From Bacteroidales bacterium (GTDB lineage Bacteria; Bacteroidota; Bacteroidia; Bacteroidales; VadinHA17), in the NCBI GenBank assembly GCA_016715075.1, contig JADKBK010000006.1, forward strand, positions 1 through 64,000: DNA of 64,000 nucleotides. The letters are read 5' to 3'. A program made the position numbers and the translations under genes. The first letter of the stretch is position 1, and every line of letters starts with the position of its first letter. Shown piece by piece: positions 45,902 to 54,813 of this stretch. The notes below the pieces were generated by a model. That model saw nothing but the letters and a program-made list of their open reading frames with translations. It did no database searches and was not told the origin of the DNA.

Positions 45902-46525
45902 ATGAAATCACGTACTTGGCTTGCAATTTTCATAATACCGATGGGTATTATTATAGCTGCTGTTCCCCAGAACAAAACGAAACCCTATAAGCTTACAGCT
46001 GATGAATTGCTGAGTGAGGCTAATACCCGAACCCAGTATGTAACTCCTGATGTTGTCGCCGACATGATTGTTAAAAAGGACCCCAGCCTGCGACTTATTG
46101 ATGTACGAAGCCAGGATGAATTTGAAAAATTCAGTCTCCCCGGAGCTATCAATATCCCGGCATCTGACCTCCTGTCAGATCAGTATACTGATATTCTGAA
46201 CCAGGATATAAAAATGAATATCTTTTACTCTAATGGTACTGTTGCTGCCAATGAAGTCTGGATGATTACCAGGCAGCTTGGATATACAAATAATTTTGTG
46301 CTTGAAGGTGGGTTGAACTATTGGTTTGATACTATTCTTAACCCCCAGAAGCCTTCATCTACAAGCCCTGATGAAGAGTTTGCAAAATATGACTTTCACA
46401 AAAGCGCAGGCATGGCTTTGGGCGGTGGTGGCGCCATACAGGCAACTGATAACCAGGCTTCATCTTCAGCCAAACCTGTTGTGAAGCAGGCAGGAAAGAA
46501 AAAGAAAGCAGCCGGAGGCTGTTAA
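45902..46525 (+). CDS. Rhodanese-like protein lacking the catalytic Cys, with a C-terminal GGC
   Basis: 207-residue exported or membrane-anchored protein (hydrophobic start AIFIIPMGIIIAAVP) with a rhodanese fold: RLIDVRSQDEFEKFSLPGAI at about residues 63-82 and a LGYTNNFVLEGGLNYW end. At the active-site loop a true rhodanese has a catalytic Cys in CxxG; here the loop reads YSNGTVA, with Ser in that place. A glycine-rich segment (GGGGA) and a lysine-rich tail follow, and the protein ends KKAAGGC, so its only late cysteine is the last residue. Closely follows the YeeE pair; terminator at 46548. Confidence 0.8.
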   Translation: MKSRTWLAIFIIPMGIIIAAVPQNKTKPYKLTADELLSEANTRTQYVTPDVVADMIVKKDPSLRLIDVRSQDEFEKFSLPGAINIPASDLLSDQYTDILNQDIKMNIFYSNGTVAANEVWMITRQLGYTNNFVLEGGLNYWFDTILNPQKPSSTSPDEEFAKYDFHKSAGMALGGGGAIQATDNQASSSAKPVVKQAGKKKKAAGGC

Positions 46526-46547
46526 TCTCTGATATTTTCTTCTTCAG

Positions 46548-46592
46548 GAAGACGATAAGGTTCAGGAAACCTTATCCGTCTTCTTTTTTTTT
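46548..46592 (+). terminator. Rho-independent terminator after the sulfur operon
   Basis: Imperfect 15-bp stem GAAGACG...TAAGGTT against AACCTTA...CGTCTTC (46548-46562 and 46568-46583) with a 5-base loop, followed by a nine-base T tract. It ends the YeeE-YeeE-rhodanese unit. Confidence 0.85.
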
Positions 46593-46724
46593 ATATTAAT
46601 CCTGTTCCAGTGATCCTCAAATCGCTGGTATTCACAGATGGTTTTCGATCTGTGCTGCACTTTGTTTAAAAAATATTCCCAACTTTAAAGGCGAATTATT
46701 CCATACTCTTCAATTTTATAATTT

Positions 46725-46997
46725 ATGAGACAAACTTTTCTGTTAATTTTGGTCTTCTTTCTGCTGTATTTGCCTGCAAATTCACAGTTGATCGTGAATA
46801 GTCCGCTTAGTAAGAGGCAGACTTATTATAAAATCGATGCAAAGCTCGACACATCCCGAAAGACTATTGAGTGCAGGATGGAGACGTACTGGGTCAACAA
46901 CTCACATGATATTGTCCCTGATGTCAGGATGCATCTGTATATGAATGCTTTTAAAAGCAGTAAATCAACCTTTAACAGGGAAGGTGGAGAGCCGTGA
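46725..46997 (+). pseudogene. M1-family metallopeptidase, N-terminal piece before an in-frame stop
   Basis: 90 residues: signal peptide (LPANSQ end) and the first beta domain of an M1 aminopeptidase-like protein (YYKIDAKLDTSRKTIECRME; HLYMNAFKSSKSTF). It ends at a TGA (46995-46997). The same frame is open right after this stop and continues as the rest of the enzyme, so the stop is an in-frame nonsense codon, not a frameshift. A Trp codon (TGG) at this place would fit. Confidence 0.75.
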
Positions 46998-47066
46998 CAA
47001 AAAAAAAGATCTGACCCTGGCTGGATAAATATTTCTTCTGTTACTGATCGCACCGGAAATGACTTA

Positions 47067-48695
47067 ATGCCCTTTTTGCAATACATCAGACCGGATGATG
47101 GCAATCTGTATGATAGCACTGTTGTGAAGATCGACCTGCCAAAGGGTGCAAAACCCGGAGATACTGTGTTTTTGAAAATTAATTTTGAGACAAAGCTTCC
47201 TTCAAAAATTGTCAGGACGGGGTATAACGATGATTTTTACTTTGCAGGGCAGTGGTTTCCAAAGTTTGGAGTTTATGAAGCAGCCGGAATGCGCTATGCT
47301 TCTGCCGGAAACTGGAATTGCCACCAGTTTCACCATAATTCCGAGTTTTACTCAAATCATAGTGTATATGATGTAATAATTACATTGCCAAAGCATTATG
47401 TTGCTGGGTCCGGAGGTATGCTGCTTACTGAGGCGGATAACGGGAATGGAGAAAAAACGCTCACATACCGCGCAGAGGACATCGTGGATTTTGCATGGAC
47501 AGCATGGCCATCATATGTGGTGTTTACAGAACAATGGAAGCATGTGAAGATCACACTTCTTCTCCCGGAGGAGAGAAAAATACAGGCAGAGAGACAAATG
47601 ACTGCCGTTAAAAATGCCCTGGAGTACCTGGAGACTAATGTAGGACCTTTCCCATGGCCGCATCTTACTTTTGTTGATCCTCCTTCAAAAGGTGACGGAG
47701 CTGGTGGGATGGAATACACAACTCTTTTCACATCTTCATCCTTTAAAGGGGTTCCTGAATTCTTCCATATGCCTGAAATGGTTACTATCCATGAATTCGG
47801 ACATGCATATTTTATGGGGATACTTGCCAGTAATGAATTTGAAGAGCCATGGCTCGATGAAGGAGTTAATCAGTTCTGGGAGAGCAGAATAATGGATAAC
47901 TATTATGGCGTTAACTCCAGTTTGGTTGATCATCCCCTTCTCAGTATCTCAGACCAATTCATTTCAAGATCATCATATGTCTATTCGGTCAACCGTCAGA
48001 CAATTACAAACAAGGAATATTCCTGGAACTACCCACATGGAACCTATAGCATGATGTCGTACTCAAAGACGGCCGTTATCCTGCGTACTCTTATGGGATT
48101 GACAGGGGAGGAGACTATGAATGAAATATTCAGGGAATATTACCGGAAATGGGCCTTCAGGCACCCTTCCGGAAAAGACTTTATCAGTGTTGTTAATGAG
48201 GTCGTCAGTAAGAGTCATGGCGATAAGTTTGGCCCCGATATGAACTGGTTTTTTGATCAGACCCTTTTTGGAACCGGAATTTGTGACTATAAGGTGTCTC
48301 AAATAACAAATAAAAAGAACTATAATTCAGATATTAAGAAAGATACACTTAGTAAGTCATCAATATCCTTTTCTGAAGCCGACTCTTTATATAATTCTGT
48401 TGTTGAACTTGAAAGACTGGGTGAAATCATGCTGCCTGTCGAAGTGCTTATTCACTTTAAAAATGGTAATGAACTGCTCGAATCATGGGATGGAAAAAGC
48501 AGATATAAGGATTTTTTCTACGATGGTAAGGGAAAAGTTGAATGGGTTAAGATCGATCCTGAATATAAGATTGTTATGGATGTTAATTTTATAAATAACT
48601 CGATGACTCTTTCCCCTGACAGAGTGCCAGTTCGACGTATCTCAGGCAAACTGACCACTCTTCTGCAATTATTCATAGGAGCCATTACCCTTTAA
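47067..48695 (+). pseudogene. M1-family metallopeptidase, main catalytic part
   Basis: 542 residues in the same frame as 46725-46997; homology extends upstream from ATG 47067 to the TGA. The zinc site is HEFGH (in VTIHEFGHAYFMG) with the third ligand Glu in EEPWLDEGVNQFW, plus the M1 markers GAGGMEYTTLF and SMMSYSKTAVILRTL. Predicted exported aminopeptidase acting on peptides in the periplasm. The next gene begins 10 bases after the stop. With read-through or a corrected base it would be about 656 residues. Confidence 0.87.
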
Positions 48696-48705
48696 ACAGA
48701 TTGAT

Positions 48706-49659
48706 ATGAAATTAGCTTATGCGATAAAAACAGGTTTATCCAGATCTCTTAAGGCCTGGAAAGGAATTATTGTGTTCTGGCTTATTTCCATTTTTATGGT
48801 CTCATTCCTGGTGGTCCCGTTTAAGGCCGGTATGAAGGCTGTATTAGGAAAAAGCATGATCACTGAGAAACTTACTGAAGGACTTAATTTAGATGTTCTC
48901 GGAGATTTCGGAACAAATTTCACTTCAATGGGAGCATCCCTCTTTTCAGGAGTATTAGTGTTAGCCCTGGCAGCTATTCTTGTAAATATTTTTATTACCG
49001 GAGGTTTTTTCGATTCAGTTAAGAGCAGTGATTTAAAAGTGACTTACCAGGAATTTTTCAGGGCATCCGCAAAAAACTTTTGGCCTTTTCTTGTAATATC
49101 GTCCATCCTTTACATCATTGCTCTGCTGCTGATAATAGTAATAATTGTTGTACCGGTTTCAATTGCAGGAAATGCAGAATCAGCTCCTGAGGGGATAATT
49201 TTCAAAACACTTGCTATTTCGGGATCGGTGTTTATCCTGGCAATATCTATTGTATTCCTGGTAGCCGATTATGCCAGGGCATGGCAGGCAGCCAGAGCAG
49301 AAAGCGCTGGTTTCAAAGCCCTGGGATTTGGATTCAGACAGACCTTCAGAACATTTTTCCAGTCACTGGGACTGATGCTGCTTATTATAGTTTTACAGGT
49401 TCTGGTTGCATGGTGTGTAATGAAAATTATTGCAATATATACCCCTTCTACAGGAGCAGGAGTCTTCCTGTTATTTATTGTTTCACAGCTGTTATTGTTA
49501 GTCAAAATTTTAATTAAAGTTTTAAGATATGCGTGTGTTTCATCCCTTATGGAACAAAATCTTGAAATAATACAAGTTCCATCAGCAGCCAATTCAACAT
49601 CAGATTATGAAATCCCGCATGATCTTTCCCCTGAACTAAAATCTGAAACCGATGTCTGA
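48706..49659 (+). CDS. Polytopic membrane protein, unknown family
   Basis: 317 residues with about six transmembrane helices (IIVFWLISIFMVSFLVV; GVLVLALAAILVNIFITGG; FLVISSILYIIALLLIIVIIV; VFILAISIVFLVADYARAW; LGLMLLIIVLQVLVAW; FLLFIVSQLLLLVKIL). An amphipathic N-terminus (TGLSRSLKAWKG) and an acidic C-terminal tail are cytoplasmic by charge. The helix ending VADYARAWQAA is typical of DUF-type membrane proteins of Bacteroidota but I cannot name one. Adjacent to the peptidase (10 bases) and overlaps the DUF3788 gene by 8 bases. Confidence 0.65.
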   Translation: MKLAYAIKTGLSRSLKAWKGIIVFWLISIFMVSFLVVPFKAGMKAVLGKSMITEKLTEGLNLDVLGDFGTNFTSMGASLFSGVLVLALAAILVNIFITGGFFDSVKSSDLKVTYQEFFRASAKNFWPFLVISSILYIIALLLIIVIIVVPVSIAGNAESAPEGIIFKTLAISGSVFILAISIVFLVADYARAWQAARAESAGFKALGFGFRQTFRTFFQSLGLMLLIIVLQVLVAWCVMKIIAIYTPSTGAGVFLLFIVSQLLLLVKILIKVLRYACVSSLMEQNLEIIQVPSAANSTSDYEIPHDLSPELKSETDV

Positions 49660-50083
49660 AAATGATTTACACAAACTGACTGATAAAAATATCATTCCTA
49701 CAGAGGAGCTGATATTCTCATTTATCGGAGATAACAGGGTATTCTGGCAGCGTATCATGAAGTATGCCTCAGAAAATTATAATGATATCTCGGGAGTCTG
49801 GAACTATTATAATGATGGAAAACGGTGGTTATTCAAGCTGGTACATAAAAAGAAAACACTGTTCTGGGCATCTGTTATAAGTGACACATTCAGGGTAACG
49901 TTCTGGTTTGGAGACAAAGCTGCTCCATTTATTGAAGCTGCTGTTCTGCCTCCAGCTGTGAAGGATGATTTTGTAAATGCAAAAAAATATGGAGCCGTCA
50001 GAGCAGTCTCACTTGATATAAGGGAGCAATCTGATGCAGATATTGTAATAACTCTCTTATCTTTGAAGTATAAAATAAAATAA
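49652..50083 (+). CDS. DUF3788-family protein
   Basis: 143-residue soluble protein with the DUF3788 pattern: LTDKNIIPTEELIFSFIG, then GVWNYYNDGKRWLFKLVHKKKTLFWASV and a final FRVTFWFGDKAAPFIEAA. Family function is unknown; its fold suggests a small-molecule-binding or regulatory role. It begins inside the end of the upstream membrane gene (8-base overlap). Confidence 0.75.
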   Translation: MSENDLHKLTDKNIIPTEELIFSFIGDNRVFWQRIMKYASENYNDISGVWNYYNDGKRWLFKLVHKKKTLFWASVISDTFRVTFWFGDKAAPFIEAAVLPPAVKDDFVNAKKYGAVRAVSLDIREQSDADIVITLLSLKYKIK

Positions 50084-50104
50084 GATCTTTAATACCAAAT
50101 ATTT

Positions 50105-50587
50105 ATGGAGGAGACATTTTATAGTTTCAGTGCAAAATCACTTCAGGGAAAAGAGATCAGCATGGAGACTTACAGGGGAAAGGTAATACTCGTGGTAAAT
50201 ACTGCCAGTAAGTGCGGTTTTACGCCGCAGTATGAGGGATTGGAAGATCTTAACCGTAAATACAGTGATAAAGGTTTGGTTATTCTTGGTTTCCCGTGTA
50301 ATCAGTTTGGAAATCAGGAACCGGGCAGTGAAAAGGAGATTGCCGAGGGTTGTCTTGTTAACTACGGCGTCTCATTCCAGATGTTCTCAAAGGTGGATGT
50401 AAACGGCAGCGAGGCCCATCCTCTGTTCACTTTTCTGAAAAATAAGCAATCCGGACTTCTCGGAAAAAAAATTAAATGGAATTTCACCAAATTCCTTATA
50501 GATCAGAAAGGCCGCCCGGTGAAGAGGTTTGCGCCTGTCGTTGAACCTGTCAAACTTGTCGGGGATATAGAAAAACTTCTTAAATAG
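50105..50587 (+). CDS. Glutathione peroxidase family protein (cytoplasmic)
   Basis: 160 residues without a signal peptide. The Cys active site NTASKCGFTPQ, the GFPCNQFGNQEPGS loop with Gln and resolving Cys, and KWNFTKFLID with Trp form the full Gpx tetrad (Cys, Gln, Trp, Asn). Compared with the exported paralogue (34198-34743) this one has the usual CNQF motif. Detoxifies H2O2 and hydroperoxides, probably thioredoxin-dependent. Confidence 0.93.
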   Translation: MEETFYSFSAKSLQGKEISMETYRGKVILVVNTASKCGFTPQYEGLEDLNRKYSDKGLVILGFPCNQFGNQEPGSEKEIAEGCLVNYGVSFQMFSKVDVNGSEAHPLFTFLKNKQSGLLGKKIKWNFTKFLIDQKGRPVKRFAPVVEPVKLVGDIEKLLK

Positions 50588-50673
50588 CAAAGCTGACATT
50601 ACCAGGTCTGTCATCCATCTCATCCTTAAGGAGAACTTTGCATCCTTGTTGATTTTTACTAACAAATTGAGGC

Positions 50674-52128
50674 ATGAAGATACTTCTTACAGGATCAACC
50701 GGTTATATTGCACAAAGACTATTACCTGTTCTTCTAAACAAGGGTCATGAAGTTGTTTGCTGCGTCAGGGACAAGAAACGGTTTCACACTGAAAAATATC
50801 AAACTTCATCTCTCAATGTTATTGAGGTTGATTTTCTTGATCCTGAAAGTCTTGTCAATATCCCCGGTGATATAGAAGCTGCATATTTCCTGATTCATTC
50901 AATGTCTTCTTCCAGCGGGGATTTTGAGATGATGGAAGAACAGTCTGCCATAAATTTCAGGGAATACCTGACGCGGACACGGGTCAAACAGGTGATCTAT
51001 CTGAGCGGGATTGTTAATGATGAGAACCTGTCTCAGCATCTGTCAAGCAGGAGAAATGTCGAAAGAATACTCTCATCTGGTTCATTTGCCCTGACCACTC
51101 TTCGTGCTGGTATTATAATCGGTTCCGGAAGTGCATCTTTTGAGATAATACGTGACCTTGTCGAAAAGCTTCCTGTAATGATCGCTCCACGGTGGCTGAA
51201 TACAGCATCGCAACCTATTGCAATCAGGAATGTTATTGAATTCCTTTCAGGTGTACTCATGACCCCGGAAACCTATAACAAGAGTTATGATATAGGCGGA
51301 CCTGATGTGATGACTTACAAGCAGATGATTCTGACATTTGCAAGGGTACGGGGTCTGAATCGAAAAGTTTGGATCGTTCCTGTTATGACTCCAAAACTTT
51401 CATCCTTCTGGCTTTACTTTATTACATCAACCTCATACAGTCTGGCAGTACGGCTTGTCGACAGTATGAAAGTTGAAGTTGTCTGCCGGGAGAATCCACT
51501 AAGGGAGTTTCTGGGTATTAAGTTATTAAGCTATGAAGAGGCTATAAAGGCCGCATTCGAAAAGATAGAAATGAATATGGTCGCATCAAGCTGGAAAGAT
51601 GCTCTCACTTCTGAAATATTATTTGAGGGAATTTCCAGTTATTCAGAGGTTCCTGTTTATGGCTGTTACTCCGATTCCAAAAAACTGCAAATAACAAATC
51701 CCGATTTTGTTCTCAATAATTTCTGGACAATCGGAGGTGATACCGGTTGGTATTATGGTGACTGGCTATGGGGTATAAGAGGATTTATTGATAAGCTTTG
51801 TGGGGGCGTTGGATTAAGGAGAGGAAGAAAGAGTCCAACAGAGCTTTCTCCCGGTGATGCGCTTGATTTCTGGCGGGTACTTATCGTCGACAGAAAAGCA
51901 AAAAGATTGCTTCTGTTTGCCGAAATGAAGCTTCCCGGTGAGGCATGGCTGGAATTCAGGATTGATGAGAACAATATTCTTCATCAGACCGCCACATTCC
52001 GACCCCTGGGAATATGGGGAAGGCTGTACTGGTTCAGCCTGCTTCCATTTCATCTCTTCATTTTCAATGGCATGATAAGAAATATTGCCAGCGGAAAAAA
52101 GAAGAGGCTGTCTGATAAGTCAGCTTGA
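50674..52128 (+). CDS. NAD(P)-dependent epimerase/dehydratase with DUF2867 C-terminus
   Basis: 484 residues. The first 300 are an atypical short-chain dehydrogenase: TGSTGYIAQRLLP at residues 7-19 binds NAD(P), followed by IHSMSSSSGDFEMME and the LTTLRAGIIIGSGSASFEII segment. Residues about 330-480 are a DUF2867 domain (GYW-like WTIGGDTGWYYGDWLWGIRG; ELSPGDALDFWRV; GEAWLEFRIDE). The combination is common in bacteria with unknown substrate. It overlaps the start region of the PAP2 gene only in non-coding sense. Confidence 0.85.
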   Translation: MKILLTGSTGYIAQRLLPVLLNKGHEVVCCVRDKKRFHTEKYQTSSLNVIEVDFLDPESLVNIPGDIEAAYFLIHSMSSSSGDFEMMEEQSAINFREYLTRTRVKQVIYLSGIVNDENLSQHLSSRRNVERILSSGSFALTTLRAGIIIGSGSASFEIIRDLVEKLPVMIAPRWLNTASQPIAIRNVIEFLSGVLMTPETYNKSYDIGGPDVMTYKQMILTFARVRGLNRKVWIVPVMTPKLSSFWLYFITSTSYSLAVRLVDSMKVEVVCRENPLREFLGIKLLSYEEAIKAAFEKIEMNMVASSWKDALTSEILFEGISSYSEVPVYGCYSDSKKLQITNPDFVLNNFWTIGGDTGWYYGDWLWGIRGFIDKLCGGVGLRRGRKSPTELSPGDALDFWRVLIVDRKAKRLLLFAEMKLPGEAWLEFRIDENNILHQTATFRPLGIWGRLYWFSLLPFHLFIFNGMIRNIASGKKKRLSDKSA

Positions 52129-52135
52129 AGTTGTT

Positions 52136-52732
52136 ATGAAGGATATGAGAATATCGTTTGTTTTGGTTTTAATTATTCTTTTAAATGCCAGGCTTGGTTC
52201 CCAGAATCCTGACATAGAGCTTCTTCGTGCAATAAATTCACCTGAGGATCTGCCTTCAGATGGTTTTTTCCGGTTTATTTCCAATTCGGAGCCTTATATT
52301 ATGTTTGCTGTTCCACTGGGTATGTCAACGGCTGGATTTATAAGACATGACTATACATTGAAAAGAAATGGTTATACAGGTCTTGCCGCCATAGCCGTTT
52401 GCGGCGGAATAACAATTGTTATGAAATATGCAATTAACCGTGACAGACCTTTTATAACCTACTCCGATATCAAGAAAAAAGCCAGGGCAAAATCTCCGTC
52501 TTTTCCCTCAGGTCATACTTCAGGAGCCTTTGCAATGGCAACCTCAGTAAGCCTGGCTTACCCAAAATGGTATATCGTAGTGCCTTCATATGCCTGGGCA
52601 GGAACTGTCGGTTATTCCCGTATGCATCTAGGTGTTCATTATCCCTCCGATGTTCTTGCCGGAGCTTTGATAGGATCTGGATGCGCTTATCTTACATACA
52701 AAATAAACAAAAAGCTCTTAAGCAAAAGATAA
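52136..52732 (+). CDS. Exported PAP2-family phosphatase
   Basis: 198-residue phosphatase of the PAP2/acid-phosphatase superfamily. A signal or first helix (ISFVLVLIILLNARLG) precedes the three motifs KYAINRDRP, PSFPSGHTSG and SRMHLGVHYPSDV, which hold the Lys, Arg and His catalytic set. Probably dephosphorylates undecaprenyl pyrophosphate or phosphatidate at the periplasmic face. I use ATG 52136 because it gives the signal directly; the frame also opens upstream inside the epimerase gene. Confidence 0.87.
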   Translation: MKDMRISFVLVLIILLNARLGSQNPDIELLRAINSPEDLPSDGFFRFISNSEPYIMFAVPLGMSTAGFIRHDYTLKRNGYTGLAAIAVCGGITIVMKYAINRDRPFITYSDIKKKARAKSPSFPSGHTSGAFAMATSVSLAYPKWYIVVPSYAWAGTVGYSRMHLGVHYPSDVLAGALIGSGCAYLTYKINKKLLSKR

Positions 52733-52796
52733 TACTTTCCGGCTGAAGCTTCGGAATACACCTGAGTTATGCGTCTGGGAATAAACCCACCCCTAA

Positions 52797-52812
52797 CCCC
52801 TCTTGGGAGGGG
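52797..52812. terminator. Short GC hairpin after the PAP2 gene
   Basis: Six-base-pair stem CCCCTC/GAGGGG with a TTGG loop; no T tract. Could help end transcription of the PAP2 gene in either direction. Confidence 0.4.
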
Positions 52813-52823
52813 AATCAAAACCA

Positions 52824-52858
52824 CCCTGAGCCCTGAGCCCTGAGCCCTGAGCCCTGAG
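52824..52858. repeat. Heptanucleotide array CCCTGAG, five units
   Basis: Five exact 7-bp units. The unit (AGCCCTG in another register) is the reverse complement of the CAGGGCT unit found at 45061-45158, so the same heptamer is present in both orientations. Confidence 0.88.
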
Positions 52859-53025
52859 CCTTTTGCCCTTCGCCCTTTGCCTGGCCTTCGCCAAAGCTTC
52901 TGTCAGCAAAGCCTGCTTCTCTAAGTATAAATACCCCATATAAATAGGCTTTAAGCTTCTTTTGTCTCCTTTTCATATAAATTACCTTTGTGTGAAAGGA
53001 TTAACAGATAATCTAAAACCCGGGG

Positions 53026-53733
53026 ATGGAGAAGCTGTATGAAATGCTTGAGAAGGACATAAGGTTTGAAGAGGGCCTTAATGCCTGTATGAATTGCGGT
53101 GTATGCACTGCAATCTGCCCAGCCGCTGAGTTCTATTGTTATGACCCCAGGAAAATTGTAGATATCGTACAGAGCAAGGATAATAATGAGATAGCAAAAC
53201 TTCTGAAATCCGAGGAGATCTGGTATTGCGGTGAATGCATGTCATGCAAAACCCGCTGTCCACGAGGGAATGCACCCGGCCTGATAATAATGGCCCTGAG
53301 GGGATTATCTCAGGAATTAGGCTATTTCGTTGAATCGGAGAAAGGCCGGCAACAATTGGCCATCAAAAGAACTGTAGGGGATTGGATACTTAATACAGGG
53401 TATTGTGTTTATCTGGATGGTATAAGCACAGCTATGCATCCTGAGCAGGGACCTGTGTGGGAATGGGTTCAGGATAACAAGAAAGAGCTGATGAACCGTT
53501 TGGGAGGCAATTATAAAGGCGATGGCCCGGGCATTCTCAGGAAAATTCCTGATGAAACACTGGCTGAACTGAGGAAGATCTTTGAAGTGACTGGCGGCCT
53601 TGACCGCTATAACAAGATAGAAGAATATTCGAAGCAAAAAGCCGCGGAGATGGATCTGGAACTTGATGAAGGGATTGATAATGAATATTTCAGGCATATT
53701 TATAAAGCCAATGACGGTTCACACACCAGGTAA
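53026..53733 (+). CDS. HdrC-like iron-sulfur protein
   Basis: 235 residues with two [4Fe-4S] sites, CMNCGVCTAICPAAEF and CGECMSCKTRCPRG, as in the HdrC subunit of heterodisulfide reductase. A long helical C-terminus follows that HdrC of methanogens lacks. First gene of the cluster; 12 bases separate it from the HdrB-like gene. It should pass electrons from HdrA-like to HdrB-like subunits. Confidence 0.85.
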   Translation: MEKLYEMLEKDIRFEEGLNACMNCGVCTAICPAAEFYCYDPRKIVDIVQSKDNNEIAKLLKSEEIWYCGECMSCKTRCPRGNAPGLIIMALRGLSQELGYFVESEKGRQQLAIKRTVGDWILNTGYCVYLDGISTAMHPEQGPVWEWVQDNKKELMNRLGGNYKGDGPGILRKIPDETLAELRKIFEVTGGLDRYNKIEEYSKQKAAEMDLELDEGIDNEYFRHIYKANDGSHTR

Positions 53734-53745
53734 ATAAAGAGACAG

Positions 53746-54807
53746 ATGAAGCAGGAAGGTAAACAGGCAATCTGGAGTGAATACCAGAAAGAGATCGCTG
53801 ATGATAAATACTTCTACGTGAGAAGCTGTATCAGGCAGAATTTTTTCCCTGGCTCAGAAGTGGCATTTCTCAGGATTCTCAGGGATGTTCTTAAAAAAGA
53901 TGTCTATGAGCATCCATGCCATACAACCTGCTCAGGCATAGGTTATCATAGTGATGTTGTACCGGTGGAGACTGCAATGACCGTTGTTGCAAGGCAGTTT
54001 GCCCTGATGACAGAAGCGGGCTACACCAATTATGTTCCTTCATGTATAACTTCATTCGGACTGTATACTGAGATCATCGAAACATGGCACCACTTTCCTG
54101 AAGTAGAGGAAAAAGTGAGGCAGAAACTAAAAGAAGCGACCGGGCGTGAATTTGAAATACCGGGGAACCTTGCTCATGCCAGCGATATAATATATAAGTT
54201 CAGAAAGGAGATTGCTGCCAAGGCAAAATTTAAACTCATCAATAAGAATACGGGTGAACCACTGAAAGTGGTTGATCATATCGGCTGTCATTATGCAAAA
54301 ATGTTTCCCTCAAAAGGGGTTGGAGGAGCCGAATATCCTTATGTCCTTGCAGGGATGATCGAGGAGTGGGGCGGACAGGTTATTGACTATCCGGAACGTC
54401 GTCATTGTTGCGGATTCGGTTTCAGGCAGTACCTCGTTCAGGCAAACAGGGGATTTTCTGTTGCCTGCTCAAAAGAGAAATTTGAATCAATGAAGCCATT
54501 CAAACCTGACATGATAATTACCAACTGCCCGGGCTGTCCTATGTTCCTTGACAGATGGCAATATGTAATTAATGAGATGGAAGGAACACGTTATGGTCAG
54601 AATGGCGAAGGAATTCCTGTATTCACATATGAGGAGGTTGCCGGACTGGTATTAGGATTTGATCCATGGGATCTGGGCCTCCAGATGCACCAGACTGATT
54701 GCGAACCACTGCTTGATAAGATTGGCATAGAATACTCCCCTGAAGATAAATACAATACTACAGTAAATTCTCTCTCTGAAAAACATTCCAGTCTTATAAA
54801 TGTCTGA
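53746..54807 (+). CDS. HdrB-like CCG-domain protein
   Basis: 353 residues with the cysteine-rich CCG pattern that binds non-cubane [4Fe-4S] clusters in HdrB: HIGCHYAKM, then RRHCCGFGF and TNCPGCPMFLD in the second half, and a related set near the start (HPCHTTCSG, VPSCITS). In heterodisulfide reductase this subunit carries the disulfide-cleaving site. Here CoM-S-S-CoB is not expected, so the disulfide partner is unknown. 6 bases before the FAD subunit. Confidence 0.85.
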   Translation: MKQEGKQAIWSEYQKEIADDKYFYVRSCIRQNFFPGSEVAFLRILRDVLKKDVYEHPCHTTCSGIGYHSDVVPVETAMTVVARQFALMTEAGYTNYVPSCITSFGLYTEIIETWHHFPEVEEKVRQKLKEATGREFEIPGNLAHASDIIYKFRKEIAAKAKFKLINKNTGEPLKVVDHIGCHYAKMFPSKGVGGAEYPYVLAGMIEEWGGQVIDYPERRHCCGFGFRQYLVQANRGFSVACSKEKFESMKPFKPDMIITNCPGCPMFLDRWQYVINEMEGTRYGQNGEGIPVFTYEEVAGLVLGFDPWDLGLQMHQTDCEPLLDKIGIEYSPEDKYNTTVNSLSEKHSSLINV

Positions 54808-54813
54808 TTGTAA

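Larger units (their letters stand above)
52733..53025. other. Intergenic region with repeats before the Hdr-like cluster
   Basis: About 290 bases. It holds a CCCCTC/GAGGGG hairpin with a TTGG loop (52797-52812) of a kind widespread in Bacteroidota, then the AGCCCTG heptamer array, then CTTTTGCCCTTCGCCCTTTGCC-like low-complexity sequence. The promoter of the Hdr-like cluster should lie in 52920-53020, but no consensus is clear. Confidence 0.5.

Noticed and set aside
46995..46997. Use of TGA as a sense codon in this organism
   Set aside because: Many intact genes in the window end with TGA at the normal family length, so the code is standard.
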